From positions 2,666,001-2,730,000 of the forward strand of contig NZ_CP078079.1 in the NCBI RefSeq assembly GCF_020809045.1: a stretch of DNA of 64,000 bases. The letters run 5' to 3'. This document shows, one piece after another, positions 53,986-63,770 of the stretch. The translations under genes and the position numbers were made by a program. This DNA is from Pseudarthrobacter sp. L1SW. GTDB lineage: Bacteria; Actinomycetota; Actinomycetes; Actinomycetales; Micrococcaceae. Below the pieces are notes generated by a model. It was not told where the DNA came from, did no database searches, and saw nothing but the letters and a program-made list of their open reading frames with translations. Positions within the stretch are counted from its first letter, which is position 1. Each line of letters starts with the position of its first letter.

Positions 53986-54651
53986 GTGGTCCATGAAGCA
54001 CGGGCTGACCGCCCGTCAGCCGCCGAACCGCAAACTCCCCCGCGTCCCGCAGGGCAGCGGTCCGCCCGGCTTCCGCGTGACGAGCGGCGCGCGCAGCTCC
54101 TCAACGCGGCCCAGGAAGTCTTCGTGGCCAACGGCTACCACGGTGCGGCCATGGACGAGATCGCCGAGACCGCGCACGTCAGCAAGCCCGTCCTTTACCA
54201 GCACTTTCCCTCCAAACGCGAGCTGTACCTCGCCCTGCTGGAAAGCCACCTGGCATCGCTCACCGAGCTGATGCTGGGCGCGCTGAACTCCACCACCGAC
54301 AACGACGAACGTGTGCAGGCCGTCATGCGCGCCTACTTCCAGTTCATCGCCAGCGACGACCAGGCCCACCGGCTGGTGTTCGAGTCAGACCTGATCAACG
54401 ATCCCGACGTCAGTTCACGGCTGGAGACGTTCAACAGGACCTTTGCCGATGCCATCGCCCGCGTCATCGCCGAGGACACCAAGCTCCCCCATCTCGAGGC
54501 GCAGCTGCTGGGCCGGGGGCTGGCCGGAATGGCGCAGGTCAGCGCCAGGTACTGGCTTGAAACGGACGGCAACCTGGACATCAATGTGGCCAGTGACCTC
54601 ATCTACCGTTTAGCTTGGCGCGGAATCTCTCGCTTCCCCAAAGAGTCCTAG
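53986..54651 (+). CDS. TetR/AcrR-family transcriptional regulator
   Basis: A 221-residue regulator. The N-terminal helix-turn-helix reads LLNAAQEVFVANGYHGAAM then ETAHVSKPVLYQHFPSKRELYLALL, at about residues 43-95. The C-terminal ligand/dimer domain is all helical. The first 35 residues are Pro/Ala/Arg-rich and precede the DNA-binding domain. GTG at 53986 has GTAGGA five bases upstream; an open frame from 53890 overlaps moeZ and is less likely. TAAAGT at 53949-53954 may be its -10. In mycobacteria the gene beside moeZ (Rv3208) is also TetR-type. Ligand and targets unknown. Confidence 0.92.
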   Translation: MVHEARADRPSAAEPQTPPRPAGQRSARLPRDERRAQLLNAAQEVFVANGYHGAAMDEIAETAHVSKPVLYQHFPSKRELYLALLESHLASLTELMLGALNSTTDNDERVQAVMRAYFQFIASDDQAHRLVFESDLINDPDVSSRLETFNRTFADAIARVIAEDTKLPHLEAQLLGRGLAGMAQVSARYWLETDGNLDINVASDLIYRLAWRGISRFPKES

Positions 54652-54740
54652 ACTACAAATAAGACAACACCTCGTAGGGAAAACGCGTTGAGAAAAACCG
54701 TAGAGAAGCACGAGAAACTTTGACTGGCTGGGAGGCCCCT

Positions 54741-54965
54741 GTGGAGATTAAAATCGGCGTTCAGAATGTTGCCCGCGAAATCGTGCTCGAATCAACCGAG
54801 GACGCGGATTCTGTGGCCAAGGTCGTGGGGGAAGCCATCACCACGGGCAGCGAACTTCGCCTGAAGGACGAAAAGGGACGCCTGATCATTGTTCCCGGAA
54901 ACGCTCTCGGCTATGTGGAGATCGGTGCGGAAGAGGCGCGGCGCGTAGGTTTCGGCCAGTTCTAG
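54741..54965 (+). CDS. DUF3107 small protein
   Basis: A 74-residue protein (EIKIGVQNVAREI at the N-terminus, ARRVGFG at the C-terminus), found throughout actinobacteria next to the TetR gene and corresponding to mycobacterial Rv3208A/TB9.4. No catalytic motif is visible; the function is not established. GTG at 54741 has GGGAGG ending five bases upstream, which decides the start over the upstream in-frame ATG at 54720. It lies 89 bp after the TetR gene. Confidence 0.9.
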   Translation: MEIKIGVQNVAREIVLESTEDADSVAKVVGEAITTGSELRLKDEKGRLIIVPGNALGYVEIGAEEARRVGFGQF

Positions 54966-55016
54966 CGCCGGCCGAAGAATCCGGCTGAAGAACCCGTCCG
55001 TAGCCCAAGGAGACCC

Positions 55017-55319
55017 ATGCTTTCGCTGACCATCGTTGTACTGGCTGCCGCCGCGGCAGGCTTCGTCGTCTGGGCAAACGACAAGCGGCACGCCAAGTAT
55101 GGCGCAGGCCTGCCCGCGGGGGTTGCCGTGGGAGTGGCGGCTGTGAGCTGGATTGTCCTGATGGCGGCCGGTTTCGGCTACCTGCCAGGGCTGACCTGGC
55201 TGCCGTGGGTCCTGCCCATTGTGCTGGGCGCCGGGGCCGCAGCGGGGGTGGCCGTGTACCTTGGCCGCACACGTTCACGCCGGGATGCCGAAAGGCTGAC
55301 CGCAATCCTCCGCGCGTAG
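55017..55319 (+). CDS. Small two- or three-span membrane protein
   Basis: A 100-residue protein with hydrophobic spans at about 3-18, 35-52 and 62-82, and a basic C-terminus (RTRSRRDAERL). I recognise no family. ATG at 55017 has AAGGAG four bases upstream, a strong site. It starts 51 bp after DUF3107, and a strong terminator follows, so it probably belongs to the same unit. Function unknown. Confidence 0.8.
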   Translation: MLSLTIVVLAAAAAGFVVWANDKRHAKYGAGLPAGVAVGVAAVSWIVLMAAGFGYLPGLTWLPWVLPIVLGAGAAAGVAVYLGRTRSRRDAERLTAILRA

Positions 55320-55351
55320 GGCCCGCGCAAGGCAGCCGGCAGCAGCTTAGG

Positions 55352-55392
55352 CAGCGGTGGCCGCTCCCCGTAAGGGGTAGCGGCCACCGCTG
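55352..55392. terminator. Bidirectional terminator between the small membrane protein gene and thiG
   Basis: A perfect 14-bp stem (55352-55365 with 55379-55392) with an internal CCCC/GGGG hairpin in the loop, followed by TTTTGTTTT. It serves both converging genes. Confidence 0.9.
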
Positions 55393-55411
55393 TTTTGTTT
55401 TCAGCCAACTG

Positions 55412-56465
<1,054 letters not shown>

Positions 56466-56469
<4 letters not shown>

Positions 56470-57818
56470 GCTGTCTCCTTGCGGTTGGATGGGGTGGCCG
56501 CTTCGGCAGGCCGGAGGGCGCCGCCGGAAAAGCGGCCAGGATTGAAGGGGGCCCAGCGGGGGTCCTCCCTGCCGTCCAGCAGGTCCCGGCAGATCACGGC
56601 CGCTGCCGGGGTCAGGAGGACACCGTGGCGGAAGAATCCGGTGGCGACGATGAGCCCTTCCACGTGGCCTGGCCCTGCAGGGCCGTCCGCTGCACCACTG
56701 GAGTACCGGGCCGCCGCACCGGGCACGGGGACCCGCCCGAGCAGCGGGGCGTTGTCAGGAGTGCCCGGCCGGGCCCGGGCCGTACACTCCAGCAACTCAA
56801 GTTCGGCAACCGCAGGCACCAGGACCTGGGCATCGCGGAGCAGTTGGTAGACGCCGCCAGCAGACACTGCGCTGGTCCCGCTGTCCTGCCCCAGGGCGTC
56901 CTCACGCTGCGTAGCCCCGATCACCACCGTGCCGTCCTGCCGAGGGACGATGTATACAGGAATCCCGCGGACCAGTCCGCGGATGGTGGCCGTCAGCAAG
57001 GGCTGGAGGTGGGCGGGGACGGCGAGCCGGAGGATGTCCCCGTGGACCGGCCGCAGCGGCAGGTGCAGGTTTTCCGGCAGCCCGGTGAGGGCCGCGGCGT
57101 GCAGTCCGTTGGCCACCACGGTCTCCCTGGCCACCACCGTTCCCCCGCTCTCCAGCATGACCCCGGCAACGGCTCCGTCCTCCCAGAGAAGGCCGGCTGC
57201 GCGGTCCGGCACGGCGAAGCCATCCGTGGCTCCGGCCACGAAGCTTCCGCCGCTCCCGGCTCCGCGGGCGTGCCGGGCCAGGACACGGCGGAGGCAGGCC
57301 ACCAGCAGCCTTGGATCCACCTGGTGGTCCCCAGGCGTATCCAGCGCCGAGGCAATGCCCGGGTTCAACAATGGCTCCCGGCGCCGGGCTTCACGGATGG
57401 TGAGGGGCTCAACCGTCAGCCCGTTGGCCTGCTGCACCCCGCGCAGATCCAGCAGGGCCTGCCTGTCGGCGGCGTCGGCACCTACGGCGAGGGTCGGCGT
57501 CGTAAGATACCCGGGATCCGACCCGGCAGCCGCCGTGAGGTCCGCCGCAAATCCCGGCCAGCGCCCGGAGGCTTCAAGCATGAGTTCCAGGAGGTCCTCC
57601 TCCTGGTAGTGCAGCTCGCTCACCGGGGCAAGCATCCCTGCAGCCGCCCAGCTGGCACCGGAGCCGGGGGCGTCATCGATGACCACCACTGAACGTCCGG
57701 ACCGCCTTGCCTCCCAGGCGATGCCGTGGCCGATGACTCCCCCACCGATGACCGCAACGTCGGCCTTCACTGCGGAGCCGGGCCCACGCCGGTACGGCGC
57801 TTCGGGCGCATTGGCCAT
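56466..57818 (-). CDS. thiO: Glycine oxidase ThiO
   Basis: An FAD enzyme that oxidises glycine to the imine used for thiazole formation. The dinucleotide fold is [20 protein letters not shown], the substrate/flavin helix [14 protein letters not shown] is present, and the C-terminus has [13 protein letters not shown] and [16 protein letters not shown]. The 450 residues are longer than the Bacillus enzyme (369 aa) because of end extensions. Start is ATG at 57818 with AAGGAGA five bases upstream, directly after a TPP riboswitch, so thiamine pyrophosphate should shut off the operon. Confidence 0.94.
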
Positions 57819-57830
57819 GGTTGTCTCCTT

Positions 57831-57930
57831 CCCTACGCCGGTACTAGCCGGATCAGGTCAAGCGGTCGGCTCTAACGCCCTCTCAGCCCGGCGCTTTGTG
57901 ACAGCTGCCGCGGCTCCCGCAGTACGAGGC
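57831..57930 (-). promoter_or_regulatory. TPP riboswitch controlling thiO-thiS-thiG
   Basis: On the minus strand the conserved THI-element parts are present in order: GGAGCC, GGGCTGAGAG (CTGAGAG at 57886-57880), GACCTGATC (around 57858-57851), CCGGCTAGTACCGGCG and TAGGGA (57835-57830). The ribosome binding site AAGGAGA directly abuts the aptamer's 3' end. This suggests control of translation start by masking the site when TPP binds (inference). No terminator hairpin lies between aptamer and thiO. Confidence 0.93.
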
Positions 57931-57944
57931 CAGTGTAGAGGAAC

Positions 57945-57950
57945 TAGGCT
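57945..57950 (+). promoter_or_regulatory. Probable -10 element, leaderless thiE mRNA
   Basis: TAGGCT ends seven bases before the ATG at 57958. If the message is leaderless, thiE escapes control by the riboswitch on the opposite strand. Confidence 0.45.
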
Positions 57951-57957
57951 GGCACCC

Positions 57958-58713
57958 ATGAATGTGTCCCACCCCCCTGCCGCTGCATCCCCGATCCCAG
58001 GCACCGACGCCTTTGTCAACGCCGAAGGCAGTTCCGGGGTGCAGTCCGCGCGCCTCTACCTCTGCACGGACGCGCGCCGGGAACAGGGCGATTTCGGGCA
58101 GTTCGTCGATGCCGCCTTCCAGGGCGGGGTGGACATCATCCAGCTGCGGGACAAGTCCATCGAAGCGGCCGAGGAGCTTGAGCTCCTGGCCGTCCTCAAG
58201 GAATCGGCGGTGCGGCACGGCCGGCTATGGGCGGTGAATGACAGGGCGGACATCGCAGTGCTGTCCGGAGCCCCGGTGTTCCACATCGGCCAAAAGGACC
58301 TGCCCCTCAAGGCGGCGCGGACACTGTTGAACGGCAATGCGGCCATCGGCCTGTCCAGCCACAGCCCGGAGCAGGTGGACGCCGCCCTGGCGGCCGCCGC
58401 CGGCCCCTCGGCACTGGACTACTTCTGCGTGGGGCCGCTCTGGGCAACGCCCACCAAGCCCGGCCGGGCCGCCGTCGGGCTGGACCTGGTGAGGTACGCC
58501 GCCGCAGCTGTTGCGGGGGCGGAAGGGCAGGAGGACAAGCCCGACGGCGGGGTGCCCTGGTTCGCGATCGGCGGCATCGACCACTCCAACGTCGGAGAGG
58601 TGGTGGAAGCGGGTGCACGCCGGATCGTGGTGGTCCGGGCCATCACGGAGGCTGACGATCCGGCTGCGGCCGCCGCTTCCCTCCTGGCCGCGCTGGACGC
58701 CGCCCGCCCCTAA
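57958..58713 (+). CDS. thiE: Thiamine-phosphate synthase
   Basis: Joins the pyrimidine and thiazole halves to thiamine phosphate. The barrel shows [72 protein letters not shown] and [18 protein letters not shown]. The 251 residues are longer than the typical 210-220, with a 40-residue Pro/Ala N-terminal tail. It is divergent from thiO across a 139-bp region that holds the riboswitch. No thiC or thiD is present in the window. Confidence 0.94.
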   Translation: MNVSHPPAAASPIPGTDAFVNAEGSSGVQSARLYLCTDARREQGDFGQFVDAAFQGGVDIIQLRDKSIEAAEELELLAVLKESAVRHGRLWAVNDRADIAVLSGAPVFHIGQKDLPLKAARTLLNGNAAIGLSSHSPEQVDAALAAAAGPSALDYFCVGPLWATPTKPGRAAVGLDLVRYAAAAVAGAEGQEDKPDGGVPWFAIGGIDHSNVGEVVEAGARRIVVVRAITEADDPAAAAASLLAALDAARP

Positions 58714-58776
58714 CCCGGCTCCGGAACTGCCCTGCCTCACCGGGCCCCTTCCGTGCATTATTGGCGAAATTCGGGC

Positions 58777-58782
58777 TACGCT
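58777..58782 (+). promoter_or_regulatory. Probable -10 element, leaderless RNB-protein mRNA
   Basis: TACGCT ends seven bases before the GTG at 58790, and no ribosome binding site is visible. Confidence 0.45.
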
Positions 58783-58789
58783 GATTTTC

Positions 58790-60325
58790 GTGTCACATCA
58801 TCGGTTGGCCCCCAATGTCCACGAGCACACCAACGCCCTCGAAGCGGCGCTGGGTGCACTCCGGAGTGAGCTTGAGCTGCCGGGCGCCTACCCTGATGAT
58901 GCCGTGAAGGACGCCGAGGCGGCGGTGGCCGCATTGCGGCTGCCCTCCCATGACCTGACGTCCGTTGAATTCATCACCATCGATCCGGCGTCGTCCACCG
59001 ACCTCGACCAGGCGCTGTTCATCGAGCGGGACGGCAGCGGCTACCACGTTCTCTACGCCATAGCCGACGTGCCGGCATTTGTTGCCCCGGGGGGTCCGCT
59101 GGATGTTGAGACTCGGCGCCGGGGGCAGACTTTTTACACACCGGACGGCCGCATCCCGCTGCATCCGGAAATCATCAGCGAGGGGGCGGGAAGCCTCCTG
59201 CCGGGCCAGGTCTGTTCCGCGTTTGTGTGGGACTTCCGCCTTGACGGCAACGCGGAGGTCACTGCCGTGGCGGTGCAGCGCGCCCGAATGCGCAGCCGCG
59301 CCAAGCTCAGCTACAAGGGCGCCCAGGCGGAACTCGACGCCGGCAGCCCCTCCCCTGTCTTGCTCCTCCTTAAGGAGGTTGGGCTCAAGCGGGTGGAGCT
59401 GGAGCGCGCCCGGGAGGGTGCCAGCCTGAACATGCCGGACCAGGAGATCGTCCAGCTTCCCGACGGCGGCTACCGGATTGCCGCCGCCCCGCAGCTGCCG
59501 GTGGAGGACTGGAACGCCCAGATATCGCTCATGACCGGTATGGCCGCCGCCCAGATGATGCTGGCCGGGAAAGTGGGTATCCTGCGCACCATGCCGGCCC
59601 CGGACGAGCGTTCCCTGAATCATTTCCGGCTGCAGACAGAGGCGCTCGGCAAGCCCTGGGATGGCGAAGTCAGCTACGGCGAATACCTCCGCAGCCTCGA
59701 TCCCACCCATCCAGGCCAGCTCGCGATCCTCCACTCCGCAGGGATGCTCTTCCGCGGTGCGGCCTATACGGCCTTTGACGGGACCGTCCCGGATGACGCC
59801 GTGCAGTCCGCAATCGGCGCTGCGTATGCCCACACCACCGCCCCGCTCCGCCGCCTGGTGGACCGGTTCGTGCTGGTCACGTGCGAGGCCCTGAGCAACG
59901 GCGGTGAGGTGCCCGCATGGGTGCGGGATGCCCTGCCGTCGCTTCCCGAAATCATGGCCGGTTCGGACCAGCTGGCATCCCGGATGGAGCGAATGGCGCT
60001 GGACACGGTGGAGGCGGCGCTGCTGATCAACCACATCGGACAGGAGTTCGACGCGATCGTGATTTCCGCGTCGAAGCCCCAGAAGGAGAACGGGAACGGC
60101 GCTGCGGGCGGCGACGGCAACGGCAGGGCCAGGAATGGCACTGCCAAGAACGGCAACGGAAAGAACGGCAACGGGGGCTCCGGGATCATCCAGATCGCCG
60201 AACCCGCAGTGACGGCGCGCTGCGCCGGTGAACTGGAGGCCGGCACCAAGGTCCGGGTCCGCCTCATTTCCTCAGACATTGCCACGCGGGAAGTGCATTT
60301 CGAACTGGTGCCGAGGGTGCCCTGA
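58790..60325 (+). CDS. RNB-domain ribonuclease (RNase II/R family)
   Basis: A short (511 aa) 3'-5' exoribonuclease-type protein lacking the cold-shock and S1 domains of RNase R. The metal site is at FITIDPASSTDLDQALF: the first three aspartates align with D201, D207 and D209 of Escherichia coli RNase II, but the fourth (D210) is glutamine. RNB-like segments VLYAIADVPAFV and AYAHTTAPLRRLVDR follow. Residues about 430-470 form an Asn/Gly/Lys-rich insert. GTG at 58790 is the likely start (leaderless); the open frame from 58511 overlaps thiE. It runs in the same direction as thiE, 76 bp downstream. Confidence 0.85.
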   Translation: MSHHRLAPNVHEHTNALEAALGALRSELELPGAYPDDAVKDAEAAVAALRLPSHDLTSVEFITIDPASSTDLDQALFIERDGSGYHVLYAIADVPAFVAPGGPLDVETRRRGQTFYTPDGRIPLHPEIISEGAGSLLPGQVCSAFVWDFRLDGNAEVTAVAVQRARMRSRAKLSYKGAQAELDAGSPSPVLLLLKEVGLKRVELERAREGASLNMPDQEIVQLPDGGYRIAAAPQLPVEDWNAQISLMTGMAAAQMMLAGKVGILRTMPAPDERSLNHFRLQTEALGKPWDGEVSYGEYLRSLDPTHPGQLAILHSAGMLFRGAAYTAFDGTVPDDAVQSAIGAAYAHTTAPLRRLVDRFVLVTCEALSNGGEVPAWVRDALPSLPEIMAGSDQLASRMERMALDTVEAALLINHIGQEFDAIVISASKPQKENGNGAAGGDGNGRARNGTAKNGNGKNGNGGSGIIQIAEPAVTARCAGELEAGTKVRVRLISSDIATREVHFELVPRVP

Positions 60326-60399
60326 GCCGGGATCGTTTTGTGGCACCACCAACCGACGGGCGGACGAGAGCCGGATTTCCGCGCCCTTGCGGCTAGACT

Positions 60400-60630
60400 G
60401 AAGAAGTAGAAATGGATGCCCGGTCGTTGATTTCCTTGATTTGAAACCAACAAGCCCGCCCCTACGCGATCTTGAGAACCACCCGCTGGTCACCAGTGCC
60501 AGCATTTAGATAGCCCGCGATCGGCTTCCACTGGAATTGCTTGTGCGCCTGAGCGTGCTCCGGAACAGCCTTATGGCAGGCCCGTTGAGCAGGCAGCGCA
60601 CATTGCCCAAATGAATAAGGAAACTCCCCA
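60400..60630 (+). other. Long leader of the DEAD-box helicase gene
   Basis: TAGACT at 60394-60399 is a possible -10, giving a leader of about 225 bases before the GTG at 60631. It holds a 10-codon open frame (60412-60444, ATG to TGA) preceded by AAGAAG, and several pairing segments. Long leaders are typical of autoregulated cold-shock RNA helicase genes. The 305-bp gap from 60326 holds no other gene that I see. Confidence 0.45.
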
Positions 60631-62334
60631 GTGAGTGAATTGCACACCCACCAGCTTCTGACCGACGATTCCGGCACCGAAACCCTTGAGCCGGAAGAAA
60701 CCATCATCTCGGACGAGAAGCCGCACGAGATCGCGGAAAAATCGTTCGCGGACTACAACGTGCGCGCCGACATCGTGGAATCCCTGGCCGACGCCGGGAT
60801 CACCCATCCCTTCCCCATCCAGGCCATGACCCTTCCGGTGGCGCTGTCCGGCCATGACATCATCGGCCAGGCCAAGACCGGCACCGGCAAGACCCTCGGT
60901 TTCGGCATCCCTGCACTGCAGCGGGTCGTGGGCCAGGACGACCCCGGCTACGAGAAACTTGCCGTCCCGGGCGCACCGCAGGCCCTGGTCATCGTCCCCA
61001 CCCGCGAACTCGCGGTGCAGGTGGCCAATGACCTCCAGACTGCATCCCGCAAGCGCAACGCCCGGATTGCCACCATCTACGGCGGCCGCGCCTACGAGCC
61101 CCAGGTGGAGGCCCTGAAGAACGGCGTGGAGGTTGTGGTGGGAACCCCCGGGCGCCTCATCGACCTCTACAAGCAGAAGCACCTTAGCCTCAAGAACGTG
61201 AAGATCGTCATCCTGGACGAGGCTGACGAGATGCTTGACCTCGGCTTCCTGCCCGACGTCGAAACCCTGATCGCGGCTACCCCGGCAGTTCGCCAGACCC
61301 TGCTGTTCTCCGCCACCATGCCCGGCCCTGTCATTGCCATGGCCCGCCGCTACATGACGCAGCCCACCCACATCCGTGCTGCGGATCCGGATGATGAAGG
61401 GCTCACCAAGCGCGACATCCGCCAGCTCATCTACCGTGCGCACAGCATGGACAAGATCGAGGTTGTTGCCCGGATCCTGCAGTCCAAGGGCCGGGGCCGG
61501 ACCATCATCTTCACCAAGACCAAGCGCACCGCCGCCAAGGTGGCCGAGGAACTGGTGGACCGCGGCTTTGCTGCCGCTGCCATCCACGGCGACCTGGGAC
61601 AGGGCGCCCGCGAGCAGGCGCTGCGTGCGTTCCGCAACAACAAGGTGGACGTCCTGGTGGCAACGGACGTGGCCGCCCGCGGCATCGACGTCGAGGACGT
61701 CACCCACGTCATCAACTACCAGTGCGTCGAGGATGAAAAGATCTACCTGCACCGCGTAGGACGTACCGGCCGCGCCGGCAACAAGGGCACCGCCGTCACC
61801 TTCGTGGACTGGGACGACATGCCGCGCTGGGCACTGATCAACAAAGCCCTGGGCCTGAGCGTGCCGGAACCTGTTGAAACCTACTCTTCTTCCCCGCACC
61901 TCTATGAGGACCTCGACATTCCCGAAGGTACCAAGGGCCGGCTTCCGCGCGACAAGCGCACGCTGGCCGGCGTTGACGCCGAGGTGCTGGAGGATCTGGG
62001 CGAAACCGGAAAGAAGAACACCCGCGGCGGCCGCGACGCCGGCAGCTCCCGAGACCGCTCCCGCGACCGTGACGGCCGCGAGCGTGACAGCCGGGAACGC
62101 GGCGGCAGGCGCGAAGGCGGCCGCAGCGGTGACTCTGCCGCCCGCTCAGGTGAGCGCCGCCGTCGTACGTCCGAGCCCGCTGCAGCCTCCGCTCCTGCCG
62201 GTGATGCCAACACCTCTGCAAGCGACGCAGAGCAGCCCTCCCGTACCCGCCGCCCCCGCACCCGCACCCGCCGCCGCAACGGCGAGGTAGTGGGCAGCGA
62301 CAACGCGGGGCAGCCCGGCAGCGCTGAGGCCTAA
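60631..62334 (+). CDS. DEAD-box ATP-dependent RNA helicase
   Basis: A 567-residue RNA helicase with all core motifs: Q motif (FPIQAMTLPVALSG), Walker A AKTGTGKT, PTRELA, TPGRL, DEAD (ILDEADEM), SAT, ATDVAARGID and HRVGRTGRAG. It unwinds short RNA duplexes in cold adaptation, ribosome assembly or decay. The C-terminal 120 residues are Arg/Asp/Ser/Gly-rich, ending in a basic RTRRRNG-type tail that should bind RNA. GTG at 60631 has AAGGA nine bases upstream. The nearest mycobacterial relative in position is rhlE (Rv3211). The methyltransferase gene follows 8 bp later. Confidence 0.94.
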   Translation: MSELHTHQLLTDDSGTETLEPEETIISDEKPHEIAEKSFADYNVRADIVESLADAGITHPFPIQAMTLPVALSGHDIIGQAKTGTGKTLGFGIPALQRVVGQDDPGYEKLAVPGAPQALVIVPTRELAVQVANDLQTASRKRNARIATIYGGRAYEPQVEALKNGVEVVVGTPGRLIDLYKQKHLSLKNVKIVILDEADEMLDLGFLPDVETLIAATPAVRQTLLFSATMPGPVIAMARRYMTQPTHIRAADPDDEGLTKRDIRQLIYRAHSMDKIEVVARILQSKGRGRTIIFTKTKRTAAKVAEELVDRGFAAAAIHGDLGQGAREQALRAFRNNKVDVLVATDVAARGIDVEDVTHVINYQCVEDEKIYLHRVGRTGRAGNKGTAVTFVDWDDMPRWALINKALGLSVPEPVETYSSSPHLYEDLDIPEGTKGRLPRDKRTLAGVDAEVLEDLGETGKKNTRGGRDAGSSRDRSRDRDGRERDSRERGGRREGGRSGDSAARSGERRRRTSEPAAASAPAGDANTSASDAEQPSRTRRPRTRTRRRNGEVVGSDNAGQPGSAEA

Positions 62335-62342
62335 ACCCCTTT

Positions 62343-63215
62343 ATGACTGACACTGTCTGGGCGCCGGACGGCAGCAGCCTGGTGGTCCACGCGGACAACG
62401 CGGATTTCCTCCCCTCGCTGCCGGACGGCGCCTTCACACTGATCTACGTGGATCCACCGTTCAACACGGGCCGGGCCCAAAGCCGCCAGCAGACCACCAT
62501 GGTGGCCAACGCGGACGGCGCCGGTGACCGCGTCGGCTTCAAGGGACGCTCCTACGACACCATCAAGGGGGCCCTCCACCGCTACGACGACGCGTTCAGC
62601 GATTACTGGTCCTTCCTGGAACCCCGGCTCGTCGAAGCGTGGCGCCTGCTGGCGGAGGACGGCACCCTGTACCTGCACCTGGACTACCGGGAAGTGCACT
62701 ACGCGAAGGTGATGCTGGACGCGATCTTCGGCCGGGAGTGCTTCCTCAACGAGATCATTTGGGCCTACGACTACGGCGCCCGTGCGAAGAACCGCTGGCC
62801 CACCAAGCACGACAACATCCTGGTGTACGTGAAGAACCCGGCCAAGTACCACTTCGACAGCGCCGAGGTGGACCGTGAGCCGTATATGGCACCGGGCCTT
62901 GTGACGCCAGCCAAGCGCGAACTGGGGAAGCTACCCACAGACGTCTGGTGGCACACCATCGTCTCGCCCACCGGCAAGGAGAAAACCGGTTACCCGACGC
63001 AGAAGCCTGAAGGCCTGGTCCGCCGGGTGGTCGCGGCCTCAAGCCGGCCCGGCGACTGGTGCCTGGACTTCTTCGCCGGCTCCGGAACGCTCGGGGCGGT
63101 GGCGGCCAAGATGGACCGGAAGTTCGTGTGCGTGGACCAGAACCAGCCAGCCATCGACATCATGGCCAGGCGCCTGGGTGCCCACGCGGAGGTCACCGCG
63201 TTCCCGCCCAACTAG
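62343..63215 (+). CDS. Solitary DNA methyltransferase (N4/N6 amino-MTase)
   Basis: A 290-residue enzyme of the N4-cytosine/N6-adenine amino-methyltransferase family. The catalytic motif IV is DPPF at residues 37-40 (VDPPFNTG), and the SAM motif I is at the C-terminal side (LDFFAGSGTLGAVAAK with VDQNQPAI), giving the beta-type order. No endonuclease, specificity subunit or repair partner is nearby, so it is an orphan enzyme, more like CcrM-type regulators than a restriction system. It begins only 8 bp after the DEAD-box helicase stop and is presumably co-transcribed. The target sequence is unknown. Confidence 0.92.
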   Translation: MTDTVWAPDGSSLVVHADNADFLPSLPDGAFTLIYVDPPFNTGRAQSRQQTTMVANADGAGDRVGFKGRSYDTIKGALHRYDDAFSDYWSFLEPRLVEAWRLLAEDGTLYLHLDYREVHYAKVMLDAIFGRECFLNEIIWAYDYGARAKNRWPTKHDNILVYVKNPAKYHFDSAEVDREPYMAPGLVTPAKRELGKLPTDVWWHTIVSPTGKEKTGYPTQKPEGLVRRVVAASSRPGDWCLDFFAGSGTLGAVAAKMDRKFVCVDQNQPAIDIMARRLGAHAEVTAFPPN

Positions 63216-63218
63216 GTA

Positions 63219-63260
63219 GCGCTAAGTGTCGTTTTGAGCCCGCAAAACGACACTTGGCGC
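63219..63260. repeat. Palindromic element between convergent genes
   Basis: A 17-bp inverted repeat (63219-63235 with 63244-63260, one T-G wobble) with an 8-base loop. The core is AAGTGTCGTTTT and its complement. There is no T-tract on either side, so it does not look like a plain intrinsic terminator. Short palindromes of this kind may be dispersed in related genomes (not verified). Confidence 0.75.
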
Positions 63261-63285
63261 GACTTACTTCCTCACTTGGGTTGCT

Positions 63286-63654
63286 TTACGGGCACCCCTC
63301 CATCAACTGGATCCCGTGGTCCGTCTGCCGGCTCACGAGCACTGACCCTTGGGCATCGCAGATGGCATTGACCAGCAGGGCATGCCCGTCGCCGTTCTGG
63401 TAGTTGCCCTTCTCGCCGGGCAGGCCGAAGTCCTGGACCGTTCCTGGCGGGACGAAGGCCCACACTTCGGGAGCACCCGGGAAGACACTGGGAAGCCAAC
63501 CCCAGTTCCCGTTCAGGATGGGCCCGTCAGTACAGGTTGAGCCGCAGGCGGCGGGCGGCCTGCTGACGTTGATACAGTCAAGCGCGTTGGCTGCTGTGGG
63601 AACAAACAAGAAGGCTGTAGCAAGGCCGGCCGCAGCAAGGGACTTTTTCAGCAT
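63286..63654 (-). CDS. Small secreted cysteine-containing protein of unknown function
   Basis: A 122-residue protein with a clear signal peptide (MLKKSLAAAGLATAFLFVP, cleavage after TAANA). The mature part of about 98 residues has five cysteines (DCINV, AACGSTC, ICDAQ and EGCP), so disulfides are likely. It contains GNWGWLPSVFPG and GEKGNYQNGDGHA. I recognise no family. ATG at 63654 has GGAGAG four bases upstream, which decides it over upstream in-frame starts. It converges on the methyltransferase gene across the palindrome at 63219-63260. Confidence 0.78.
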   Translation of the reverse strand: MLKKSLAAAGLATAFLFVPTAANALDCINVSRPPAACGSTCTDGPILNGNWGWLPSVFPGAPEVWAFVPPGTVQDFGLPGEKGNYQNGDGHALLVNAICDAQGSVLVSRQTDHGIQLMEGCP

Positions 63655-63770
63655 CGATCTCTCCGTCATCAGTTGGCAGTGACTCAACGAGACCTGGACC
63701 GGCTGGCGCCGCTCCCCCAGTACGCGCAAGGTTACTCCGCCCTGCCCGCTAGTCAATGCGCGGCAGCAAG

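Noticed and set aside
62343..63215. Restriction-modification system
   Set aside because: No endonuclease or specificity gene is adjacent; neighbours are a helicase, a secreted protein and a PHP enzyme.
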